In this document: piece after piece, positions 1-5,463 of the stretch | Numbering within the stretch: the first letter of the stretch is position 1 | Layout of the letters: each line of letters starts with the position of its first letter | NCBI GenBank assembly: GCA_903837815.1 | Contig: CAILWD010000103.1 | Coordinates: forward strand, 1 to 6,576 | Length of the DNA: 6,576 bases | Source: an uncultured Chloroflexota bacterium | GTDB taxonomy: Bacteria; Chloroflexota; Anaerolineae; Anaerolineales; Villigracilaceae | Direction of reading: 5' to 3' | Notes under the pieces: model-generated | What the model was told of the DNA's origin: nothing | Databases searched by the model: none | Seen by the model: only the letters and a program-made list of their open reading frames with translations | Translations under genes and position numbers: made by a program

Positions 1-1598
1 GATTGCTCTGCGGCGACGTGGGCTACGGCAAAACCGAAGTTGCCCTGCGCGCCGCGTTCAAGGCGGTGATGAGCGGCAGGCAAGCGGCGGTGCTTGTCCC
101 GACCACCGTTTTGGCGCAACAACACTTCGAGACTTTTTCTCAGCGGCTGGCGGCGTTTCCTGTCAAAGTGGAAATGCTCTCGCGCTTCCGCACGCCGCGC
201 GAACAGACCGAAATTTTGTTCAAACTTGCGCTGGGCGAAATTGACATCATCATCGGCACGCACCGCCTGATTTCTGCAGACGTGGAATTCAAGGATTTGG
301 GCTTGGTCATCATCGACGAGGAACAGCGTTTCGGCGTGACGCACAAGGAACATTTGAAGAAACTCCGCACCGAAGTGGATGTGCTGACGCTGACCGCCAC
401 GCCGATTCCGCGCACGCTGTACATGGCGCTGACGGGCGTGCGCGACATCTCGAACCTGAACACGCCGCCCGAAGAACGCCTGCCAATTGTGACTCACGTG
501 GGTCCCTATTCGCCGCGACTTGTACGGCAATCCATTTTGCGCGAACTGGAACGCGGCGGACAAATCTTCTTCGTCCATAACCGCGTCAACACGATTGACG
601 CGATGAAGGCGCACCTCAACAAACTTGTCCCCGAAGCGCGGGTGGACATCGGTCACGGGCAGATGGCAGAGGGGCAACTCGCCAGCGTCATGCACCGCTT
701 CAACATGGGTGAGATTGACATCCTGCTTTGTACGACCATCATCGAATCGGGCTTGGATATCCCCAACGCCAACACGCTGATTGTTGACCGCGCCGACACC
801 TTCGGGCTTGCCCAACTCTATCAACTACGCGGACGGGTGGGACGTGGCGCGATGCGGGCGTACGCCTACTTCTTCCGCCACAACAAAATGTCTCCCACGC
901 AAGACGGTCAACAGCGGCTGGAAGTCATTGCCGAAAATACTCAACTTGGCGCGGGTTACTCGATTTCCATGCGTGACCTCGAAATTCGCGGCGCGGGCGA
1001 TTTGCTCGGAACCCGCCAGCATGGATATATTCAGTCTGTGGGTTTCCATCTTTACACGAGGATGCTGGCGGATGCGGTGAGGCGCTTAAGATGTGTTGAC
1101 AAGTTTGCAGGTTCGCAGGTTGACATGCAACTTTCCAACCTGTCAACTTTCCAACCCATGAGTCTCCCCGTCAACGTTGACCTGCCCCTCGCCATCGGCA
1201 TCCCCAGCGATTACATCTCCGACCAGGAATTGCGATTGCGGCTGTATCGTCGCATTGCAGATTTACGCGATGAAAGCGAACTTGACGCGCTTGGTTCTGA
1301 ATTCCGAGACAGGTTCGGTCAACTGCCAGAGATGACTCAAAACCTGCTGTACCAAATGCGGGTCAAACTCCGCGCCGAGAAAGCGGGACTCTCTGCGGTG
1401 GGCATGGAGTCGTCGGGGCAGATTCTGCTCAAGTACGCTGCGCCCGCTGACGGGTCGGACGCGAAGCGTCTCCCCGACTTGGGAGACGGAGTCCGAGGCG
1501 GCAAATCCGCTTATTGGGTCACCCTTTCCAAAGAGGAAAATTGGATGACGAAGTTGTTGGATGTGTTGGGGGTGTTGGCAGGGTCGGGGCAGGTTTGA
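1..1598 (+). CDS. mfd: Transcription-repair coupling factor Mfd, C-terminal part (5' end outside window)
   Basis: Mfd is an ATP-driven DNA translocase that removes stalled RNA polymerase from damaged template and recruits UvrA for strand-specific nucleotide excision repair. Numbering from the codon at 3-5, the sequence shows Walker A GDVGYGKTE (4-12), the DEEQ box (105-108), TATPIPRTL (131-139), TTIIESGLDIPNA and QLRGRVGR (274-281), then the TRG-like stretch RDLEIRGAGDLLG and a D7-type C-terminal domain. The phrase 'DRADTFGLAQLYQLRGRVGR' with the long C-terminal domain points to Mfd rather than RecG. The N-terminal UvrB-like and RNA polymerase-binding domains lie upstream of the window; about 531 residues are present, against roughly 1150 in E. 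coli Mfd. Bases 1-2 are the end of the preceding codon, so the TTG at 3 is not a start. Oddities: a low-complexity in-frame segment at about residues 364-385, a hairpin-coding segment at 485-498, and a stop codon inside a palindrome. The reading frame stays open throughout. The gene converges on the next one with a 9-base gap. Confidence 0.97.
   Translation, partial: LLCGDVGYGKTEVALRAAFKAVMSGRQAAVLVPTTVLAQQHFETFSQRLAAFPVKVEMLSRFRTPREQTEILFKLALGEIDIIIGTHRLISADVEFKDLGLVIIDEEQRFGVTHKEHLKKLRTEVDVLTLTATPIPRTLYMALTGVRDISNLNTPPEERLPIVTHVGPYSPRLVRQSILRELERGGQIFFVHNRVNTIDAMKAHLNKLVPEARVDIGHGQMAEGQLASVMHRFNMGEIDILLCTTIIESGLDIPNANTLIVDRADTFGLAQLYQLRGRVGRGAMRAYAYFFRHNKMSPTQDGQQRLEVIAENTQLGAGYSISMRDLEIRGAGDLLGTRQHGYIQSVGFHLYTRMLADAVRRLRCVDKFAGSQVDMQLSNLSTFQPMSLPVNVDLPLAIGIPSDYISDQELRLRLYRRIADLRDESELDALGSEFRDRFGQLPEMTQNLLYQMRVKLRAEKAGLSAVGMESSGQILLKYAAPADGSDAKRLPDLGDGVRGGKSAYWVTLSKEENWMTKLLDVLGVLAGSGQV
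1092..1157. repeat. In-frame low-complexity repeat with internal inverted and direct repeats inside mfd
   Basis: This stretch is built from short words unlike the surrounding coding sequence. CAACTTTCCAACC occurs twice (1128-1140 and 1144-1156, period 16). GCAGGTT occurs twice (1107-1113 and 1115-1121). GTTGACA (1095-1101) is the inverse of TGTCAAC (1141-1147), and CAGGTT (1108-1113, 1116-1121) pairs with AACCTG (1137-1142). It encodes about 22 residues, from CVDKFAGS to STFQP, between the TRG region and the D7 domain, where Mfd proteins have a variable linker. The reading frame is kept. I infer a small dispersed repeat inserted into a tolerant linker; its edges are approximate. Confidence 0.7.
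1455..1496. repeat. Imperfect hairpin repeat within the mfd 3' end
   Basis: TCGGAC (1455-1460) pairs with GTCCGA (1491-1496), and GTCTCCC (1468-1474) pairs with GGGAGAC (1481-1487) around a six-base loop. Unpaired bases lie between the two stems (1461-1467 and 1488-1490). It is read in frame as roughly residues 485-498 of the partial Mfd. It could be a REP-like palindromic element or a chance product of Asp/Gly/Arg-rich coding; the downstream residues VRGGKSAYW look native to Mfd. Confidence 0.5.
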
Positions 1599-1607
1599 AA
1601 CCTGCCC
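1587..1607. repeat. Perfect 21-base palindrome spanning the mfd stop codon and the convergent junction
   Basis: GGGCAGGTTT (1587-1596) and AAACCTGCCC (1598-1607) are exact inverse complements around a single G. The mfd stop TGA (1596-1598) sits at the centre, and the minus-strand neighbour's stop codon (1608-1610) abuts the right arm. The placement between converging genes suggests a bidirectional terminator, but no T tract follows on either strand, so an intrinsic terminator is unconvincing. I have an impression, not checked, that similar palindromes recur in Chloroflexota genomes. It may therefore be a dispersed repeat that now supplies the end of mfd. Confidence 0.7.
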
Positions 1608-3671
1608 TTACTGATACTCTCCGCACTTCAAATCATCTTTGAGATTTATGATTGTGTCGTCGCGTTCCGTCGATGGGGGAGCGTCTGCTGCAAGTCGATC
1701 CAGCATGGAGCAAAGGCTGGGTTCAAGCCCTGCTGAAATTTTATTTGCGAACTTGGCCTGCTTCTTGACGTATTCCCAATCTTCGAGATGACCGTAGCCT
1801 TCGATGAAGGGAATGTATTCGAAGCCGTTGTCCGCCCGCTCGCCGATGGTTTGGGATTCCTCCCACAGTCGCGCAATCTCGTTCCACTCGCCGTACTGCC
1901 GCGCAAGGTCTGCCTTTTCAAAGTAGTAACACCAGGTTTGCGTATTTTGTTCCCCGTAGATGGCTTCGGGTGGATTGATGTCTGTTTCCTGCCCGATCAA
2001 GTTGATGTCGGAACCCGCGCTGAGTTTCCGCATGTCGTCGCTGACCAGCCGCAGGTTGGTATCCTGTGGCTGCATCACCCACAGGCAGCGTTTGAGTTCA
2101 GGGTTGAAAGACAGCAAAAGCATCTGTTTGCTGTTTCCTGAAAAGTTCATGCTTAGTTTGCTGTATTCGAGCGGAGCGCCTTGCAGCAAATCGCCGATAT
2201 TTGGGTTGGTATAGTAGAACGGGAAATACCAGTAAGGCGGGACGCCCTCGATGCCCTTTTTCCCATAGGTGGTGTTGATCGAAAACGATACGGCGTATTC
2301 TCCCATCATCCCCAGCACTTCCTCGTCGGTTAGGATGGCGCTGCCGGGTTCGATGCGCGGCGCGCGCCAGGCCAGTTCCCTTGCCAGCCGCTCCTGTTTT
2401 TCCCATGAATACTGGAATTCCTTGGTGTTGGCAAGGTGAAAGTTTGCGGCAACCGCCGCCAAAATCGAGAGCGCGATGATTTTCTTTCTGTTGTCTGAAA
2501 TAAACCAGTCGAGCGCCAGGAAGGTGATGAGCGCCGCGCCAGCAGTGGCGGGGATTCCAAAGCGCGAGGCGGAGAGCAGGTTTTTGCTTTCAAGAATGGC
2601 GCGCCCGGTCAGCCAGACGGGCAGTCCGCCGGTGAGCAATCCGGAAAGGGCAAGCGCCAGACTTCCCGCCTTCCAGTCGTCTTTCGTTTCTGTCTCTGTA
2701 GGGCGCAGCCTGGACAGGTAAATGAAGGCGACGACAAAGACGAGCAGGGCAATCGCAAGGCGGAACCACGCGAAGGGGCTGGGGAAGTTCACCAGCACGG
2801 CATCCGCCGCTTTTTGCCAACCAACGACTATGACAGCAAATGCATCCCCGAGTGCGCTGTTAACTAGAAACCAGATTGCCTTCAATGGCTCCGACGATAA
2901 TTGATTCAAAACGACGGGCAGGTTGCGTTTGATGTCGGGCGGGTTCTCGTAAATGAAAACCCGCCAATAGGCGAATATCCCTGTCATTGCCAGATAGGGT
3001 AGCCAGCCCAGCAGGGACCTCCATGCCCTTTTGAGGAACGAAGGTTCCTGCCGCGAGAGCAATATCCAGAGGATGACGGGGCGGGTCAGCAATTCCAAGC
3101 CGACGAAATATTCTCCCGTGAAAAGATGCGCCGCTTCGAGCGCGACCGCCACCGCTGTGAGCGGGATCGCCTTCCACATTTCGACCTTCGACCGCAGCGC
3201 CCAGACCATGAGCAGCAGCGAAAGATTAAAGGTCAGGAATCCAAACCAGATGTGGGTGTACCCGACGGGAAAGGGCTGGATCATGAAAAACGGAAAGACT
3301 GCAAACAGCAGCGAGGCTTGGATCGCCTCCGTCTTTCGCTGGGGCCAGATTGCGCGGATGAGCGCCCAGAGCGCGACGACAATTCCCCAGTGCATGAGCA
3401 GGGACATGACATGCCAGGCAACCGGGTTGGATCCCAACGTTTTGAACCCGAGGATGTAGAGCCATGCCGCATTGGGGCGGATGTCGTAGGTCAGCATCTC
3501 GCGCAGACCTTCGGCGCCTTTGAGATTGAAGTAGAAAACGTATGCCCAGTCGTCCATGTAATATCCCAGACTGGGAATCAACAACCCAAAACTAAGGAGG
3601 GTCAGGGTAAAAAAAACGGCTGGCGCGCCGTCTTCGGCGGAAAAAAATCGTTTCACAGATGGTTTATTCAT
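1608..3671 (-). CDS. Polytopic membrane protein, GT-C glycosyltransferase-like, with soluble C-terminal domain
   Basis: This 687-residue protein has two halves. Residues about 18-412 form a multi-pass membrane region. A DDW motif (D40-D41) directly follows the first membrane segment, the place where GT-C transferases carry a catalytic acidic residue in the first outside loop. The following RPNAAWLYILGFKTLGSNPVAWH stretch also resembles GT-C proteins. Residues about 413-687 are soluble and include WRAPRIEPGSAILTDEE, WCYYFEKADLARQYGEWNEIARLWEES and a helical, TPR-like tail ending in a short charged stretch. By GT-C analogy it may move sugar from a polyprenyl-phosphate donor onto a glycolipid or protein; neither donor nor acceptor can be read from the sequence. 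The start ATG has a TATAAT box 10 bases upstream on the same strand and no Shine-Dalgarno sequence. It lies 45 bases downstream of a second membrane protein gene on the same strand. The membrane protein call is strong; the transferase function is inferred. Confidence 0.85.
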   Translation of the reverse strand: MNKPSVKRFFSAEDGAPAVFFTLTLLSFGLLIPSLGYYMDDWAYVFYFNLKGAEGLREMLTYDIRPNAAWLYILGFKTLGSNPVAWHVMSLLMHWGIVVALWALIRAIWPQRKTEAIQASLLFAVFPFFMIQPFPVGYTHIWFGFLTFNLSLLLMVWALRSKVEMWKAIPLTAVAVALEAAHLFTGEYFVGLELLTRPVILWILLSRQEPSFLKRAWRSLLGWLPYLAMTGIFAYWRVFIYENPPDIKRNLPVVLNQLSSEPLKAIWFLVNSALGDAFAVIVVGWQKAADAVLVNFPSPFAWFRLAIALLVFVVAFIYLSRLRPTETETKDDWKAGSLALALSGLLTGGLPVWLTGRAILESKNLLSASRFGIPATAGAALITFLALDWFISDNRKKIIALSILAAVAANFHLANTKEFQYSWEKQERLARELAWRAPRIEPGSAILTDEEVLGMMGEYAVSFSINTTYGKKGIEGVPPYWYFPFYYTNPNIGDLLQGAPLEYSKLSMNFSGNSKQMLLLSFNPELKRCLWVMQPQDTNLRLVSDDMRKLSAGSDINLIGQETDINPPEAIYGEQNTQTWCYYFEKADLARQYGEWNEIARLWEESQTIGERADNGFEYIPFIEGYGHLEDWEYVKKQAKFANKISAGLEPSLCSMLDRLAADAPPSTERDDTIINLKDDLKCGEYQ

Positions 3672-3681
3672 GACGGTTGCG

Positions 3682-3687
3682 ATTATA
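3682..3687 (-). promoter_or_regulatory. Consensus -10 box (TATAAT) for the 687-residue membrane protein gene
   Basis: On the minus strand a perfect TATAAT ends exactly 10 bases before the ATG at 3671. A start site about 7 bases after the box would leave a leader of only 3-5 bases. No convincing TTGACA-like -35 lies 16-18 bases upstream, and no Shine-Dalgarno sequence fits in the gap. The box lies in the 45-base gap after the upstream gene, so the downstream gene can be transcribed on its own. Confidence 0.6.
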
Positions 3688-3716
3688 CATGCTTTGCGCC
3701 GATAACTGCTTCACGG

Positions 3717-5351
3717 TTACAAGCCGAACAGTTTCCGCATCTCCCGCAGGAAAAGGATGACGCCCCTTGCGCGGTGCGGCTGGATGGCGACCAGCGAACT
3801 GGCCAGCGCCGAGCCGAACGCCGCGACGACGACAAGCAGAATATAAATTTTCCGCGCGGTCTTGTTCCTGCCGAAGGCGCGGAACCCTTCCCCGACGCCC
3901 GCGGTTGCCAGCAGCAGCAATGCGGGCATGAAATCTTCGCCGTATCTTGCGGCGGGAAAATAGAAAGAGAGGATGACCACGACTGCCAGCGATGCCGAAC
4001 CTGCAAGCAGGAGGATGAGCCAGTTCCCCGCCGAATCTGGGCGGCGGAAGCCAGGCAGGAACCGCAAAGGCAACATCGCCGCAAAGAGGATGTACGGTGA
4101 AATAAATACCAGCCCCGCGAGGCGTTCATTGGTAAAAACATTTTCGATTGGCTGGAGGTAGGGGAACTGACTGCGGATTTCCAGCGGGTGGACGAAGTAG
4201 TTGTACAGGTTTTGCCCGATGTATCCGGCGGAAAAGGAATCGCGGAAGACGCTGTAATCGACGTTTGCCAGTTGGTATGTGATGCCGAATTCAAGCGCCG
4301 ACCCGAACCTTGCCCAGTTGTACCCTGCGAGTCCTGCTGAGGCGATTGCAAGGGGGGCGCCGAGAAAAGCGGCCAGAATCAGGAACTGCCGCGTGTTTTT
4401 TCGAGGCAGGCGCGTCAGCGTGATGACTATCGCAAAGAGGAGCACCGGCGCGATGGTGATTCTCGTCCCCAGCGCCAGCGCCCAGTGGATGCCCGCCAGC
4501 AGGAGTTTGCCGTGCCTGGGCGTTTCATCCTCGAAGGCGGAATATACCCAATACAATCCCCCAATAAAGAAGAACTGGCAGCCGCTGATTGCAACCTCAT
4601 AGACCCGCGCCTCCCTGAGTATTTGGGCGGTGGGCGCAGATAGCCCAATTGCCAGCAGGGAAACCCCAAACAGCCAGGCAGGCAGGGCGGCGTTGTATCT
4701 CTTCCAAATCGAATATCCAAGCAGGAGGCTGTAGAGAAACAACCCGCAGGTGAAGGCAAAAACCAGGTGGGCATCCCGAATGCGGGTGATTGCTTCGCCC
4801 GGCAAAAAAGACACAAGCAACGACGGAGCGGGTCCCCAGTAAAAATATAGTTTACCTTCGTAGAGCGACGCGTCGAACGGGAAATTTTCGATGCCCTTTT
4901 CTTTGCGTAACACGTAATTGTACGGGTCATCCAATGCCAGCAGTTCGGGCGGCGGCGCTTCGAGCAGGTGCAGTTGACCTTTGTGAAACGCCTGTGCGAG
5001 CAGGCTGTAATGTTTGAATTCGCCCGATTGCAGCGCGGGAAGGCTGAACCAGATATACGCCCCGGCAACGATCAACACTGCCGGCGTCAGAAAAATTCCC
5101 ATTCGGGCTGGGTAATGGATTTTTTCGAACCGTTCCGCCGCATTTGCCAGCCGCCGCCAAAGACCCGATAGTTTTTTCTCGAAAACAATGCACAGAGCGA
5201 AAACGGCTGACATGACAATGCCCGCTTTCAGCATTAACAATCTTCCTGCTCCCCATCCCGTATCGTTATCCAGCCCAAGCTGTTTCGCGAAAAGGGAGAG
5301 TCCGATCAATATAAATCCAACCGACAAGCCGCTGACGAAAAATGTTTTCAT
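3717..5351 (-). CDS. Polytopic membrane protein, probable GT-C-like glycosyltransferase of unknown specificity
   Basis: A protein of about 544 residues with roughly a dozen hydrophobic segments and short charged loops. Two N-terminal membrane segments and a cytoplasmic-looking stretch (WRRLANAAERFEKIHYPAR) come first. After a third segment there is a long polar loop (about 107-170) holding HYSLLAQAFHKGQLHL and DASLYEGKLYFYWGPAPSL (D160 onward). A large first outside loop with Asp and aromatic residues is typical of GT-C enzymes, but I cannot name the catalytic residue. The C-terminus is short and basic. Two ATGs are possible. The one at 5363 overlaps a perfect TATAAT, while the one at 5351 lies 10 bases after that box, the same spacing as at the downstream gene. 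I therefore prefer 5351; starting at 5363 would add MPES. It is first in a same-strand pair, 45 bases before another GT-C-like gene, and divergent from a histidine kinase gene. Function beyond membrane transferase-like is inferred. Confidence 0.82.
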   Translation of the reverse strand: MKTFFVSGLSVGFILIGLSLFAKQLGLDNDTGWGAGRLLMLKAGIVMSAVFALCIVFEKKLSGLWRRLANAAERFEKIHYPARMGIFLTPAVLIVAGAYIWFSLPALQSGEFKHYSLLAQAFHKGQLHLLEAPPPELLALDDPYNYVLRKEKGIENFPFDASLYEGKLYFYWGPAPSLLVSFLPGEAITRIRDAHLVFAFTCGLFLYSLLLGYSIWKRYNAALPAWLFGVSLLAIGLSAPTAQILREARVYEVAISGCQFFFIGGLYWVYSAFEDETPRHGKLLLAGIHWALALGTRITIAPVLLFAIVITLTRLPRKNTRQFLILAAFLGAPLAIASAGLAGYNWARFGSALEFGITYQLANVDYSVFRDSFSAGYIGQNLYNYFVHPLEIRSQFPYLQPIENVFTNERLAGLVFISPYILFAAMLPLRFLPGFRRPDSAGNWLILLLAGSASLAVVVILSFYFPAARYGEDFMPALLLLATAGVGEGFRAFGRNKTARKIYILLVVVAAFGSALASSLVAIQPHRARGVILFLREMRKLFGL

Positions 5352-5361
5352 ACTTTCAGGC

Positions 5362-5367
5362 ATTATA
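5362..5367 (-). promoter_or_regulatory. Consensus -10 box (TATAAT) for the 544-residue membrane protein gene
   Basis: A perfect TATAAT on the minus strand overlaps the first possible ATG (5361-5363) and lies 10 bases before the second ATG (5349-5351). A transcript starting about 7 bases after the box would lack the first ATG, which favours the second as the true start with a leader of a few bases. There is no clear -35 and no Shine-Dalgarno sequence. Confidence 0.55.
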
Positions 5368-5381
5368 CTATTTCGGCGGCG

Positions 5382-5440
5382 GCAAAGCCCCTGCTTGCAG
5401 GGCGTCCACCGAAGTCATCGCCGCGCGCAAAGCCTGCTTT
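5382..5440. promoter_or_regulatory. Candidate operator region: paired dyads between divergent promoters
   Basis: Two related words lie 45 bases apart: GCAAAGCCCCTGCTT (5382-5396) and GCAAAGCCTGCTT (5427-5439). Each is a small dyad: AAGC-N4-GCTT (5385-5396) and AAAGC-CT-GCTTT (5429-5440). The first also overlaps a perfect dyad, CCCTGC-TT-GCAGGG (5389-5402). The left copy covers the expected -35 region of the minus-strand gene; the right copy lies just upstream of the kinase -10 box. This would suit a shared regulator of both genes, but short dyads can occur by chance and no binding family is recognised. Confidence 0.35.
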
Positions 5441-5451
5441 TGGTATAAAAT
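5441..5451 (+). promoter_or_regulatory. Extended -10 promoter (TGGTATAAAAT) for the histidine kinase gene
   Basis: TG-G-TATAAA (5441-5449) matches an extended -10 element; TAAAAT at 5446-5451 is an alternative register. The ATG at 5464 follows 12-14 bases after the hexamer, leaving a leader of roughly 6-8 bases. No Shine-Dalgarno sequence is present in CCAAGTGTAATC before the ATG. No TTGACA-like -35 is seen, which is usual for extended -10 promoters. Confidence 0.55.
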
Positions 5452-5463
5452 CCAAGTGTAATC

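Noticed and set aside
1095..1156. CRISPR-like array from the repeated CAACTTTCCAACC words
   Set aside because: Repeats are only 13 bases with a 3-base gap, two copies, and lie inside an open mfd frame; there is no spacer structure.
1..1598. RecG helicase instead of Mfd
   Set aside because: The TTIIESGLDIPNANTLIVDRAD stretch and the long D7-type C-terminal domain match Mfd; RecG ends soon after the TRG region.
1587..1607. Intrinsic (rho-independent) terminator
   Set aside because: The stem is perfect, but neither strand has a following T-rich run, so it is recorded as a repeat/palindrome instead.
1608..3671. Polymerase- or flippase-type polysaccharide protein (Wzx/Wzy)
   Set aside because: The DDW motif after the first membrane segment and the large soluble C-terminal half fit GT-C-like proteins better, though this is not proven.
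3126..4100. Plus-strand open frame of 324 codons crossing both membrane protein genes
   Set aside because: It is antisense to two well-supported genes, spans their junction, and its translation is a run of Arg/Asp/Gln/Glu-rich residues typical of the reverse frame of hydrophobic coding sequence.
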